A stretch of 64,000 nucleotides of DNA from Bartonella apihabitans (GTDB taxonomy: Bacteria; Pseudomonadota; Alphaproteobacteria; Rhizobiales; Rhizobiaceae), in the NCBI RefSeq assembly GCF_030758755.1, contig NZ_CP132387.1:1736001-1800000 (forward strand), given 5' to 3'. A program made the translations under genes and the position numbers. The notes below the pieces were generated by a model. That model saw only the letters and a program-made list of their open reading frames with translations. It was not told the origin of the DNA and ran no database searches. Below are positions 37,950 to 46,910 of the stretch, piece by piece (position 1 is the first letter of the stretch; each line of letters opens with the position of its first letter).

Positions 37950-39416
37950 ATGACATTTTTAACCATAGCCGAATATCGCCCCGACATTGCCGACATCAAT
38001 AGCGACTATAGCGATGATATTTTGAATGTTTTGCCAGCCGACGGCAGTTATATTCCAATGCCCGGTTTCAAAGCCTTTTCCAAGCCATTTCCGGAAAAGC
38101 CTTATGGAGCCTATGCTGCACGGTCGCTTGACGGAACAACCTCGGTTTTTGCCGGAACTGCAACAAAACTTTTTGTCCTCGACAATACCGATCTTTCCTG
38201 GCGCGACATCACTCAAACCGGAAAAATCTATTCCGCTTCTGATGAAGCACGCTGGTCTTTTGCTTCTTTCGGCAATTATATTATCGCCGTCAACAAAAAC
38301 GACCCGCCACAGGTTTTCGAGCTCAACCGTTCGGCAAAATTCCGCAATCTTGGCGGCAATCCGCCACGGGCGGGAGCTGTTAAAGTGTGGGGTGATTTTG
38401 TTTGTCTTATGCAATTGCCGGATAATCCCAACCGCGTTTACTGGTCGGGGTTGAATGATGCGGAATTCTGGACAGTGGGCGAGAAGTCTTGCGACTATCA
38501 GGATTTTCCGGATGGCGGCAGTGTTCAAGGCTCGAGCGAAGCAACGAACCCGATTATTTTTCTACAATCGGCGATTTATCGCGGCACATTCATTCCCGGT
38601 TCCGACATCATATTTTCTTTCCAGAAAATTCATGACAAACGCGGAGCCAAATCATCCAATTCGATCAGCAGTCGCGGTGAATTTTCCTTTTATGCCGATG
38701 AAGGCGGATTTTTCCAGATTACGAGCGATGGTGCGGTGACACCTATCGGCTTTGAAAAAATCGATCGCTCGGTCTTTACCCGCATGAATGCCAATAATCT
38801 TGCCGAAATGTTCTGCGCAATCGACCCTTTCTATAACCGTGTCTATTGGGCAATGGATTATAACGGTTCGGGCGTGATGAACGAATTGATGGTTTATGAC
38901 TGGGGCCTGCAAAAATGGACAGTCATCAGCATTGCGGCAAGCAGTATTATGCCGATTTATACAAGCGGTTACACGCTGGACGGGCTTGATAGCATTTCAA
39001 CTATTCTGGAAAATTTGCCGTTTTCGCTGGATAGCAAAATCTGGCAAGGTGGCGCGCCCATTCTCGGCGCTTTTTCAGTTGATTACCGTTTGGGCTCCTT
39101 TTCGGGAGAAGCAATGGAAGCAATTGTTTCCTCGCAGGAAATTGCTGCCACCAATGGCGACATAAACCGGCTGGAAAATGTTATTGCACAAATAGACACG
39201 AATGAAGCCTTGCTTGCCATCGGTGCAAGAATGCGAAGAAACCCGCAAGAACCGGTAAAATGGTCAGGTGAAAAAAGCCCCTCTTATAATACCGGTCGTT
39301 ACCATGGCCGCTCGCGGGCGCGTTTCCACAAATTCCGCCTGCGTGTTCCGGAGGGCGCGAAATGGTCACATATCGCGGGCTTCAATGTCGATTTTACAAG
39401 AGCCGGAAAAAGATGA
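37950..39416 (+). CDS. Head-closure / tail-stabilisation protein (P22 gp10-like)
   Basis: A 488-residue, beta-rich protein with many WD/aromatic short repeats (ARWSFASFGNYIIAVNKNDPPQVFEL, NPNRVYWSGLNDAEFW, VYWAMDYNG, LMVYDWGLQKWTVI), consistent with the propeller-like hub proteins that plug the portal-adaptor channel in P22-type phages. It begins one base after the adaptor stop and overlaps the next start by four bases. Confidence 0.7.
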   Translation: MTFLTIAEYRPDIADINSDYSDDILNVLPADGSYIPMPGFKAFSKPFPEKPYGAYAARSLDGTTSVFAGTATKLFVLDNTDLSWRDITQTGKIYSASDEARWSFASFGNYIIAVNKNDPPQVFELNRSAKFRNLGGNPPRAGAVKVWGDFVCLMQLPDNPNRVYWSGLNDAEFWTVGEKSCDYQDFPDGGSVQGSSEATNPIIFLQSAIYRGTFIPGSDIIFSFQKIHDKRGAKSSNSISSRGEFSFYADEGGFFQITSDGAVTPIGFEKIDRSVFTRMNANNLAEMFCAIDPFYNRVYWAMDYNGSGVMNELMVYDWGLQKWTVISIAASSIMPIYTSGYTLDGLDSISTILENLPFSLDSKIWQGGAPILGAFSVDYRLGSFSGEAMEAIVSSQEIAATNGDINRLENVIAQIDTNEALLAIGARMRRNPQEPVKWSGEKSPSYNTGRYHGRSRARFHKFRLRVPEGAKWSHIAGFNVDFTRAGKR

Positions 39417-39856
39417 GCTATCAAATCTATCTCACCGAAAACTGGCCTTATGAGCGGATGAAACGCTATAGCGGCGATCTTACAGAGGCGATGACAAAAA
39501 TCGCCCGTCGTTTTCCCGACGACATATCGTTTGAAACAATGGCCGAAGAAATTGCAAGTGGCGAGCGGCAATTATGGATTATCGTTGACGAGAAAGAAAA
39601 CTTTGTCGCCTTCGTCACCTCGCATATCGAAATTCTGGCGAGCGGGAAAAAACGTGTCGAACTCCTCGAACTTGCCGGTCACGGCGGCGAAAAAATAGCC
39701 GATATGATCGAACCGATAGAAGAATGGGCAAAAACCATCGGCGCATCCGAAATTTGCCCGATCGGTCGCATCGGCTGGTCAAAAATCATGCGCGCACATG
39801 GCTATAGGCCAAGCGTGGTCAAATATCGAAAGGAATTGAACAATGGGCGGAAGTAG
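39413..39856 (+). CDS. GNAT-like phage protein
   Basis: A 147-residue protein. The segment LWIIVDEKENFVAFVTSHIEI and the C-terminal RIGWSKIMRAHGYRP resemble the N-acetyltransferase fold of a GNAT-like family often encoded among podoviral tail genes. ATG 39413 overlaps the upstream stop as ATGA. The typical acetyl-CoA R-x2-G-x-A/G loop is not clear, so enzymatic activity is doubtful. Role in virion assembly unknown. Confidence 0.6.
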   Translation: MSYQIYLTENWPYERMKRYSGDLTEAMTKIARRFPDDISFETMAEEIASGERQLWIIVDEKENFVAFVTSHIEILASGKKRVELLELAGHGGEKIADMIEPIEEWAKTIGASEICPIGRIGWSKIMRAHGYRPSVVKYRKELNNGRK

Positions 39857-40892
39857 CGGAAAAGGCGGAAAATCCACACAAACGAAGACCGAAACATCAG
39901 CCCCGCCGGAATGGGCAGCACCACTCTTCAAGCGTTCGGCCAAGGATGCCATGGACCTTTATAATTCCGGTCAGGGTGGCAATGTTTATCAAGGCTCGCG
40001 GGTGGCCGATTTAAGTGACACAACAAAAAATGCCATTAGCGGGCTTGGAAACGCCACCACCAATTATGGCAACAGCTATTTGCAAGGTCTTGCAGGCGGC
40101 AAAAATGCGAGTGGCCAGAACCTTGCCGATATGGCTTCAGGAAAAATGGTGGGGGGAAACACAGCCTATAATCAGGCTTTACAAAACACACTTGATAACA
40201 CCGCCACCACCATCAACAGTCAAATGAGCGGTGCTGGTCGTTATGGTTCGGGCGCCCATAGCGGTGTTCTGTCTCGACAATTGGGACAGGCTGCAACAAC
40301 GGCACTTTCCAACCAGTATAATCAGGATGTTGGAAATATGCTCAATGCCAATGAACTTATCGACAGGGCAAACAATAACCAGCTTTCGGCAGCAAGCAAT
40401 TATTTTCAGGGGCAAGGAAATAATCTTCTCAATGCTTTGAAAGGCGGCACAATCCTTGACCAGAACAACCAGCAAAAACTTGATGCAGCGCGTGACCAAT
40501 GGAATGAAGAAGATAATCGTGGCTGGAACCGGCTTGCCATGCTTTTAAGTGCGGCTCAGGGAGCAGCCGGAAATTACGGAACGTCAAGCGGAACGCAGAC
40601 AACCAAACAACAGAATGGTGCGCTCACCACAATAGGAAACGGTTTGGGTGCGCTGTCATCACTTTTTGGTCTCTCGGACCAACGCACAAAAGAAAATATC
40701 CGCTATGCGGGCAAACGCAACGGCTACAATGTCTATGATTTCAACTATATCGGAAGGACTGAGCGCTATCGCGGTGTTATTGCGCAAGAAATCCTCAAAA
40801 CCGACCCCGATAAAGTTGTGACCCACCCCGAAAGCGGATTGTTAATGGTCAATTACAACAAGCTCGGATTTCCAATGGAAAGGCTTCTGTGA
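39843..40892 (+). CDS. Virion protein with C-terminal S74-type chaperone domain
   Basis: A 349-residue protein. Residues 1-260 are glycine/asparagine/glutamine-rich and helical (many QLGQAATTALSNQYN-type stretches), like ejection or internal virion proteins. From about residue 275 comes SDQRTKENIRYAGKRNGYNVYDFNYI followed by YRGVIAQEILK and VNYNKLG, the signature of the peptidase S74 intramolecular chaperone. In tailspikes that domain trimerises the protein and then cuts itself off. It overlaps the GNAT-like gene by 14 bases and has RBS AAAGGA. Confidence 0.75.
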   Translation: MGGSSGKGGKSTQTKTETSAPPEWAAPLFKRSAKDAMDLYNSGQGGNVYQGSRVADLSDTTKNAISGLGNATTNYGNSYLQGLAGGKNASGQNLADMASGKMVGGNTAYNQALQNTLDNTATTINSQMSGAGRYGSGAHSGVLSRQLGQAATTALSNQYNQDVGNMLNANELIDRANNNQLSAASNYFQGQGNNLLNALKGGTILDQNNQQKLDAARDQWNEEDNRGWNRLAMLLSAAQGAAGNYGTSSGTQTTKQQNGALTTIGNGLGALSSLFGLSDQRTKENIRYAGKRNGYNVYDFNYIGRTERYRGVIAQEILKTDPDKVVTHPESGLLMVNYNKLGFPMERLL

Positions 40893-41077
40893 AGGTAAGC
40901 CATTCGGGTGTTTCAAACGCCCCACAGTGACATGGGAGACAAGAGGCTTGTCCCTACCCGCCGCTTGAGCATGAGCCTCATAAATTTAACGACAAATCAA
41001 TCAAGAGACATTGCGTGACCATTCCGGAAAAAACCGGAAGCGCGAATGAAAAATTGCACCCGAATGGAGGCTACCTC

Positions 41078-41473
41078 ATGAATTCAAGTTCTTTTTTTAA
41101 TTTTTGGGCTAACCGCCCGTCCAATAACAATGCGCCTGTGTTCGGCTCGATCGGCCCCTCGGGATTTGGCGGGCAAAACTTTAAAACCGGCATATCCGCC
41201 CCTTCCCTCGTCGCTGGTGATAACAATAGAGATAATTCTTCCACATCCACCACGGCTTACGGATTACTGGAAGACGGGCAAACGCAAAAAGGCCTTGAAA
41301 AAGGCTCCGGTTCACTTGCCAATGCATTGATCACCCTCGCCAACGTTGACGCACCGCAGACAAGCTCGATGCAGCTAAAACCGGTGCGTGGCCCGTCAAC
41401 CGGGCAATCGCAGGCACTTTTGCGGCTTCTTCAAAACATGCAGTCGAAAACCAATAATGGAGGAATGTTATGA
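41078..41473 (+). CDS. Hypothetical virion-region protein
   Basis: A 131-residue serine/asparagine/glycine-rich protein without recognisable domains. The start at 41078 has a perfect GGAGG; an upstream GTG at 41015 lacks one. The stop overlaps the tail-collar start as ATGA, so the two are coupled. Probably a minor structural protein. Confidence 0.6.
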   Translation: MNSSSFFNFWANRPSNNNAPVFGSIGPSGFGGQNFKTGISAPSLVAGDNNRDNSSTSTTAYGLLEDGQTQKGLEKGSGSLANALITLANVDAPQTSSMQLKPVRGPSTGQSQALLRLLQNMQSKTNNGGML

Positions 41474-42411
41474 GTTCGATTTATGATTGGTCACTTTCGG
41501 CGGCAAGCAATGCCAATGCCGACAATATTATCAACTGGACAGAGGGGCAGCCGCCAAGCACGGTCAACAATTCCGCCCGTTCGATGATGCAGCGTGTGCG
41601 CGAATATATGTGCGATATTGGCGGCGATGTTACCGTCGAAGGATCCTCTTCCCGCATTGCCATACAGTCGAAAACACCGGTAACCGCTTATATCAACGGC
41701 ATAACATTGCGGTTTCGTGCTCTCGGTATGAATGTCGAGCAACCGGTGATCAGCCTCAACAATATTGATTATAAGCCGGTTTTCAAAGCAACCTATCAAG
41801 GGGTAAAACCCTTGGAAAGCGGGGACATTCAGGCTGGCGCGCTCTATGAAATCGTCTTTTGCAGTTTACTGAACAACGGAAGCGGCGGCTGGTTTTTGTC
41901 TTCACCGACACCTCAACAATCAACGCCGGCCGGTGTTATTTCAATGTTCGGTGCGCCGACAGCGCCTTCCGGCTGGATACCCTGTGACGGACGCCTGTTA
42001 TCAAGAACACAATATGGCGCACTTTTTTCGGCTATCGGCGAATGGTGGGGAAAAGGCGACGGGCAAACAACCTTTGCCGTTCCGGATTTGCGCGGTGTTT
42101 TTCTACGCGGAACAGATGCCGGTAAAAATATCGACCCCAACCGCTCTTTTGCCTCTTTTCAGGATAGCCAGAACAAATCGCACAACCATTCGGGCTTTGT
42201 CGGCGAAGCTGGCGAACATAACCACAGCTATACCACATGGCAGCGCAACAAAGGCGGAGCAGACGGCCAAAATGGCTGGGATTGGTATTCACAAATAACC
42301 GAAAACACGGCGATATCCGGAAGACACAGCCATAGTCTCAACATCAATGCCGATGGCGGCAATGAAGCGCGCCCGGTCAATATTGCCATTCAATATATTA
42401 TCAAGGCTTGA
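41470..42411 (+). CDS. Tail protein with phage collar domain
   Basis: A 313-residue distal tail protein. The N-terminal part (WSLSAASNANADNIINWTEGQPPSTVNNSARSMMQRVR) is the usual attachment segment in podoviral fibres. Residues 155-220 hold the collar domain (GVISMFGAPTAPSGWIPCDGRLLSRTQYGALFSAIG, FAVPDLRGVFLRG). The histidine-rich end (HNHSGFVGEAGEHNHS, HSHSL) resembles metal-binding receptor-recognition tips. Coupled to the preceding gene. Confidence 0.85.
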   Translation: MSSIYDWSLSAASNANADNIINWTEGQPPSTVNNSARSMMQRVREYMCDIGGDVTVEGSSSRIAIQSKTPVTAYINGITLRFRALGMNVEQPVISLNNIDYKPVFKATYQGVKPLESGDIQAGALYEIVFCSLLNNGSGGWFLSSPTPQQSTPAGVISMFGAPTAPSGWIPCDGRLLSRTQYGALFSAIGEWWGKGDGQTTFAVPDLRGVFLRGTDAGKNIDPNRSFASFQDSQNKSHNHSGFVGEAGEHNHSYTTWQRNKGGADGQNGWDWYSQITENTAISGRHSHSLNINADGGNEARPVNIAIQYIIKA

Positions 42412-42414
42412 ACA

Positions 42415-42582
42415 ATGGATGAACACCCTTTTGCAATATCCGGCATAAAAGAGCCGGAGAAAATCCGCATATTGATTTACGCGAATAATCAAATGGCGCA
42501 TGTTGCCCTTTCCGCACTTCTTATGCCGTTACAGAACAAAATGACCGAACTCGACAACCGTTTGAAGAAACTGGGGGTTTAA
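42415..42582 (+). CDS. Small 55-residue phage protein
   Basis: A short gene in the three-base gap after the collar gene, ending on the base before the next ATG. The product is mostly helical (KIRILIYANNQMAHVALSAL, LQNKMTELDNRLKKLGV) with a coiled-coil-like C-terminus. The tight fit between two tail genes on the same strand supports it. No family recognised; perhaps a fibre chaperone. Confidence 0.55.
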   Translation: MDEHPFAISGIKEPEKIRILIYANNQMAHVALSALLMPLQNKMTELDNRLKKLGV

Positions 42583-43563
42583 ATGGCTGTACCCTATCAT
42601 ACACATACTTTCGAAATTCCGACTGCAACGCCACAGGATATGGCAGCACGTGCTTCCAATGACAAAGCCGTAACGCCTTCGGTTCTGGGTACGGCTGCAA
42701 CAGCCGATAGAAGCGAATTTGCAACCGCCGAACAGGGCAACCGAGCCGATAGTGCCGTTCAACCCGAAACGCTCGGCACTTTGGCCAGAAAAGACAAAGT
42801 CGTTTTAACCGAGATTGAAACAAGTGGCGCGCCTTCAAGCACTACTTTTCTATCCGGCAATGGTTGGCAGAACCTTACCGGTGGCGGCGACATGACAGTC
42901 GCAATCTATGACCCGTCGGCCAAGCGAACCGACGCGTTCGATATGGGCAATATGAAAGAAGCGCCGAACGCCAAAATTATGACGGCCGACGAACGCGAAA
43001 AAATAGCAAATCTTGATGATCACTATCTTTCAAAATCCGGTGGAACCATTAATGGCGATCTAACGGTAAAAAATAGTGCAGGAACTGCTTTCGCTCAATT
43101 TCCACCAAATGCATTGTACCCGACTATGCGTTTTGGTTACACGGGGGAAGACGAAAACTATTCAGATTTAGCCTTTATTGGTAATTCGTTGAACATCCAT
43201 ATTCATAAATTTGGCGATGTTGCCAATTTTTATGACGACGGAACAACATATTTTGCCAATACCATAACCATACAAGACAAAACATACTGGCAACCCGACG
43301 GGAATATCGGCGGCACACGTTGGAACGGCGGTGATCTTTATTCCCATATTGAAAATCGTATCAATGCCTGTGTTACAGACAGTCGCATTATAGGCTGGGC
43401 AGAGCTTACAGCCGCTACCTACACATGGATGCATCTACCGAGTGGCTATGTCGTGACATCAATCTGGAAACCCGAAAATATGAACCTCCCATATCATTTT
43501 GGTGGTCGTCAACCGCAACTTTTCATCGCAAATCGCGGCTGGTTTCCTTTAGGGGCGTGGTAA
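42583..43563 (+). CDS. Tail fibre protein
   Basis: A 326-residue protein. The N-terminus (YHTHTFEIPTATPQDMAARASNDKAVTPSVLGTAA) and the segment YLSKSGGTINGDLTV are typical of phage fibre shafts; the C-terminal 100 residues are aromatic and beta-rich, fitting a receptor-binding tip. It begins directly at the stop of the 55-residue gene. Host receptor unknown. Confidence 0.75.
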   Translation: MAVPYHTHTFEIPTATPQDMAARASNDKAVTPSVLGTAATADRSEFATAEQGNRADSAVQPETLGTLARKDKVVLTEIETSGAPSSTTFLSGNGWQNLTGGGDMTVAIYDPSAKRTDAFDMGNMKEAPNAKIMTADEREKIANLDDHYLSKSGGTINGDLTVKNSAGTAFAQFPPNALYPTMRFGYTGEDENYSDLAFIGNSLNIHIHKFGDVANFYDDGTTYFANTITIQDKTYWQPDGNIGGTRWNGGDLYSHIENRINACVTDSRIIGWAELTAATYTWMHLPSGYVVTSIWKPENMNLPYHFGGRQPQLFIANRGWFPLGAW

Positions 43564-43568
43564 AAAAA

Positions 43569-44186
43569 ATGAAAAATTTTGGTAAACTTAAAGCTTCAAA
43601 AGAAGAAATTAAATCAGGTGAAGACATTAAGGATGACAAAGGCAATATTGTCCAGAAAGCCGGAACTGTCACCATCTATATATTGAAAGATAAAGACGGC
43701 ATTGAGTGGCATGATCTTTTCGAAAAATATCCGCATAAATTCTATATCGCGGTTGACGACACAAAACGCATTATTTCCATGACGGATGACCCCGAACAGT
43801 CGCAAATTGCCGGATTTGATATTATCGGCATTGACGATGATTATGGCGAAACATTCGGTCAGGGCGGGAGTGTCTATGGCAAGCTATGGGACGGAGAAAA
43901 AATTGTTGCAGCTCCCCCTGTATTTCCGCCTTTAACAGCACGGCAATTCTGGCAAGCGGCTCTTGTCATCGGTGTTAGAGAAGAAAACCTCACCACCGGT
44001 ATAGCCAATAAGGATAGCCCTTTTTACATAGGCGATGAAGAAGAACGTGAAAGCGTGTTGATCGACATCACAAAAGCAACAAGCTTTACCCGTGATTTTC
44101 CGCTTTTGAAAAAAATGGCCGAAGTCAACAAAATTCCGGATGAGCAGCTTGATACTTTATGGAATTGGGCTGCCAATATCCGGTAG
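43569..44186 (+). CDS. Probable tail-fibre-associated protein
   Basis: A 205-residue protein starting at ATG 43569, five bases after the fibre stop. The N-terminal part (IYILKDKDGIEWHDLFEKYPHKFYIAVDD) and C-terminal LTARQFWQAALVIGVREE plus LWNWAANIR resemble phage tail-assembly proteins encoded after fibres. RBS is weak; translation may be coupled. An upstream in-frame extension overlapping the fibre gene is rejected. The function is inferred from synteny. Confidence 0.6.
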   Translation: MKNFGKLKASKEEIKSGEDIKDDKGNIVQKAGTVTIYILKDKDGIEWHDLFEKYPHKFYIAVDDTKRIISMTDDPEQSQIAGFDIIGIDDDYGETFGQGGSVYGKLWDGEKIVAAPPVFPPLTARQFWQAALVIGVREENLTTGIANKDSPFYIGDEEERESVLIDITKATSFTRDFPLLKKMAEVNKIPDEQLDTLWNWAANIR

Positions 44187-44264
44187 ATATTGCCGTAAAG
44201 CCACCCGAAAACCCCGCATCTTTTGCTGCGGTTTTATGGCCTCTTGGAAATAAGCGTGGATGTT

Positions 44265-44558
44265 TTACTGCCGAAAAATTGCTTTGGCTTTTTTTATTTC
44301 TTCTGCGCTAAAAAGCGGATGCCATTTTTCGTTGTTTGCAACAAGCGCTTCAACAGTCAAATCGAGCCGCCCCTTCTCGAATAGTTTGGAAAAACCGGTC
44401 GAAACCGAATTGGAATGAAGCAATTTTTTAGCAGCTTCAACGCCACCATTCCGTTCAACCATTTGTTTAAATCTGGGAAGTCTTATTCCGAGTTCATCAC
44501 GAGTTTTATCATAAATAGCCAGCATTTCTTTATGAAATTCATCTTTCAGACTTGCCAT
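44265..44558 (-). CDS. Conserved hypothetical 97-residue protein inside the late operon, opposite strand
   Basis: A helical protein (SLKDEFHKEMLAIYDKTRDELGIRLPRF, VEAAKKLLHSNSVSTGFSKL, LDLTVEALVANNEKWHPLFSAEEI) of a family that occurs as a stand-alone gene in many bacteria, often near mobile elements; its function is not known to me. RBS AGGAGGAG is near perfect. Its leftward orientation between tail and lysis genes makes it look like an independently expressed cargo gene. Confidence 0.75.
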   Translation of the reverse strand: MASLKDEFHKEMLAIYDKTRDELGIRLPRFKQMVERNGGVEAAKKLLHSNSVSTGFSKLFEKGRLDLTVEALVANNEKWHPLFSAEEIKKAKAIFRQ

Positions 44559-44782
44559 TTTATACTCCTCCTGAATGAAACTCGACCGAGGTTTAAAATA
44601 CCATAAGTTGCCATCTTTTTTAAAAGGAAAACGTGAACAATTTTCATGTTTTGCACAAGCGATCGCGGTTTAAAGCAAACGGAACACGCTTCTAAATGAA
44701 TTTATGGTAGCAGCGCATGAGCCGCGCTCATCCGGTTTTTTAACAAAAGCGAAAATTTACTTCATTGAATATTGAACCACCA

Positions 44783-44806
44783 CCCCGCTTTTTGCGGGGT
44801 TTTTTA
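44783..44806 (+). terminator. Rho-independent terminator between tail and lysis genes
   Basis: CCCCGC-TTTTT-GCGGGG followed by TTTTTT. It lies 32 bases before the lysozyme ATG, so late transcription probably ends here, and lysis genes need read-through or antitermination. Confidence 0.85.
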
Positions 44807-44838
44807 TTGCCTTCATTTATCATTGATAAGGAAACACC

Positions 44839-45504
44839 ATGACACGACAAATAAGCCCCCACGGCCTTGAAAAACTGAAACAATGGGAAGGCCTCAAAAC
44901 CAAAGCTTATAAGGATGCTGGCAGTGTCTGGACAATCGGCTATGGGCACACGGCCATGGCCGGTTCTCCTCAGCCATATCAGGGCCAGGTCATTACCGCA
45001 GCCGAAGCGGAAAACATTCTTTTGAAAGATCTTGTTCAGTATGAAGCGGCTATCGAGAGCAACGTAAAGGTTAAGCTCAATGACAACCAGTTTGCCGCGC
45101 TTGTATCCTTTACTTTTAATGTCGGCATCAATGCTTTTAAGAAATCGACACTTCTTAAAAAACTCAACAGCGGCAATTTTGATGCGGTTCCGACCGAATT
45201 GATGAAATGGACAAAAGCGGGGGGCAAAAAAATTCAAGGCCTAGTCAACCGGCGTCAGGCAGAAGGGTATCTTTGGATGGAAGGCGCTTATGTGACTTCC
45301 AAAGATGTCGTGCCAGAACAAAAAACTGTTCATCCGGTGTTGAAACCGGAAGTCATAGGGCCGGTTATCAGCGCTGCTTCCGGCTTGACCGGTTTTGCCA
45401 CCGGTTCGGGACCGTTCCAATGGGCGCTTGCGTCCGTCATGGTGATCGGCGTTGCAATCGGCAGTTTCTATTTCATCAAACGGTTTAGAGAGGCGGAATT
45501 ATGA
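44839..45504 (+). CDS. Phage lysozyme (endolysin), GH24 family, with C-terminal membrane segment
   Basis: The muramidase that degrades peptidoglycan at lysis, 221 residues. Glu17, Asp26 and Thr32 reproduce the spacing of the T4 lysozyme triad (E11/D20/T26), within WEGLKTKAYKDAGSVWTIGYGHT. Residues 150-220 add a linker and a hydrophobic helix (WALASVMVIGVAIGSFYFI) at the C-terminus, unlike plain GH24 enzymes, which would tether it to the inner membrane. RBS AAGGAAA. Followed directly by the spanin genes. Confidence 0.9.
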   Translation: MTRQISPHGLEKLKQWEGLKTKAYKDAGSVWTIGYGHTAMAGSPQPYQGQVITAAEAENILLKDLVQYEAAIESNVKVKLNDNQFAALVSFTFNVGINAFKKSTLLKKLNSGNFDAVPTELMKWTKAGGKKIQGLVNRRQAEGYLWMEGAYVTSKDVVPEQKTVHPVLKPEVIGPVISAASGLTGFATGSGPFQWALASVMVIGVAIGSFYFIKRFREAEL

Positions 45505-45755
45505 CCACACTCGAACGCCTGACTATGACCATTGCCGTCATCATTGCGCTAATTGTTGTTGCTTTTTGTATCGGGCAAGAGACGGAAAAACAAAAGTCGT
45601 TAAAGGCTGCAATCACAGCCTTTGAAAATTCTCACGAGGTTGAAAATGAAGTTGAAGCTCTTACTCCTTATCAGCGCTGCCTTGCTGTTGGCGGGGTGCC
45701 ATACGACTGCAGGGTTCTCTTGCGCGGGTTGGACAAAACCGCCCAAGGCAAATGA
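45501..45755 (+). CDS. Rz-like inner-membrane spanin
   Basis: An 84-residue protein with an N-terminal transmembrane helix (MTIAVIIALIVVAFCIG) and a periplasmic helical part (EKQKSLKAAITAFENSHEVENEVEAL). ATG overlaps the lysozyme stop (ATGA). The small lipoprotein gene is embedded in its 3' half in another frame, the classic Rz/Rz1 layout. It is shorter than lambda Rz. Confidence 0.75.
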   Translation: MTTLERLTMTIAVIIALIVVAFCIGQETEKQKSLKAAITAFENSHEVENEVEALTPYQRCLAVGGVPYDCRVLLRGLDKTAQGK

Positions 45756-45846
45756 CGCCGCGCGCCTTGTCGAAAACGAACCGGCAATCACCAAATGGAT
45801 CATCTCGACCAACCGTTTCGGCCAAAAACAGAAATGTTGGAAATGA
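45646..45846 (+). CDS. Rz1-like outer-membrane lipoprotein spanin
   Basis: A 66-residue lipoprotein with a lipobox LLAGC after a short signal peptide (MKLKLLLLISAALLLAGC), then a charged periplasmic part. The start at 45646 has GAGG six bases upstream. Its first 110 bases lie inside the Rz-like gene in a different frame. With Rz it would fuse the outer and inner membranes in the last lysis step. Confidence 0.78.
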   Translation: MKLKLLLLISAALLLAGCHTTAGFSCAGWTKPPKANDAARLVENEPAITKWIISTNRFGQKQKCWK

Positions 45847-46231
45847 AAAAACTCATTATCCTGATGCCAAGTGGCATTCATTAAAAGTCGATAAATTGGC
45901 GGCGCGTTGATGCAAATGTTTTATACTGTTTGTCGAACGATCAGGAATAAACACTGTGACAGAAAACCGAATGCCGTTTTCCAATCGAAGCCCGATTACC
46001 TGTTTGATAACATATGAAATGCGGTGCTTTTCAGTCTCCAGCAAATATCATTGATGAAAAATCCCGTCGGCATTCTATCTCCCGGAGAATTGCAAACATC
46101 TTCGATTTATTAAAGTTCTTCTTAGCCTTCCTGTCGACACCGCTTGCGCCCGCTTATCATAACATTAGCCGACTAATTATGAGAGCGAGCAATAATTGAA
46201 CAACGCTTCGCACCTTTCATGGAATAATCAA
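45847..46231. other. Gap within the lysis region
   Basis: About 385 bases without a supported gene. No terminator is obvious. Confidence 0.4.
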
Positions 46232-46576
46232 ATGTCTGAAAACAATCCCCCACCCGACTGGCTTGCTTATCTTGTCAGGTTCGGGCTTCTTGCTCTTGCC
46301 GGTGCATGCGGCAGTTTTTTAAGCCAGCTTAACAGCGCTCCAAAAAAATGGCCGCAACGCGTAATGGAATGGGTTGGCGGTGCTTTATGTGCCATTTACG
46401 GAGCAGAGCTTGCCGCCAATACCCTTTCTCATCTGCTTGATAAATTCGACCTGATCGACGGTTCCTATGTTGTGCCGGAAAAATTTCTTGGCCTTGCCGG
46501 TTTTTTATGCGGGGCTTTGGGTGTCGCGATTATCGATAGCGTGATAAGCCTACTGAGAAGAAAATTTAGTTCATAA
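46232..46576 (+). CDS. Holin-like small membrane protein
   Basis: A 114-residue protein with three hydrophobic segments (LVRFGLLALAGACGSFL, WVGGALCAIYGAELAANTL, FLGLAGFLCGALGVAIIDSVISLL), a short hydrophilic N-terminus and a basic C-terminus, fitting a class I holin. Position after lysozyme and spanins supports that role. Start ATG 46232; upstream in-frame start is non-ATG. The family name is not certain. Confidence 0.65.
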   Translation: MSENNPPPDWLAYLVRFGLLALAGACGSFLSQLNSAPKKWPQRVMEWVGGALCAIYGAELAANTLSHLLDKFDLIDGSYVVPEKFLGLAGFLCGALGVAIIDSVISLLRRKFSS

Positions 46577-46697
46577 CCAAGTCTTCGTAACCATTCTTCA
46601 TGCACCCGCTAAACCGGCCCTGAAACAAATCCGAACCAAAAATGACAGGCAAAACTCTAACGTGGGGCTTAAGCGGCACAAAGATAAGACGGCCAAT

Positions 46698-46910
46698 CTA
46701 TTCAATCGGCAGTTTCGGTTTCCACCCCCGACCATAGCCGACAGACATAGCAGAAGCCGCAAGTTCGATTTGGTGGATAAGCATTTTCCGTTCATCCAGC
46801 AAAGCTCTAATGAGGGCTTTTGCATCCCCGTCATAGGCTGCAATGAGGCCATCAATATCGTCTTCACAACTATCGTTTGAAACAGCTTTGCTCACTTTAC
46901 GCGACTCCAT
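46698..46910 (-). CDS. Hypothetical 70-residue protein
   Basis: A small acidic-helical protein (DDIDGLIAAYDGDAKALIRALLDERKMLIHQIELA) ending in MSVGYGRGWKPKLPIE. It has the look of a conserved small regulator of Rhizobiales, but I cannot name the family. It is leftward at the right end of the phage region, and may belong to the phage or to the host. Confidence 0.55.
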   Translation of the reverse strand: MESRKVSKAVSNDSCEDDIDGLIAAYDGDAKALIRALLDERKMLIHQIELAASAMSVGYGRGWKPKLPIE

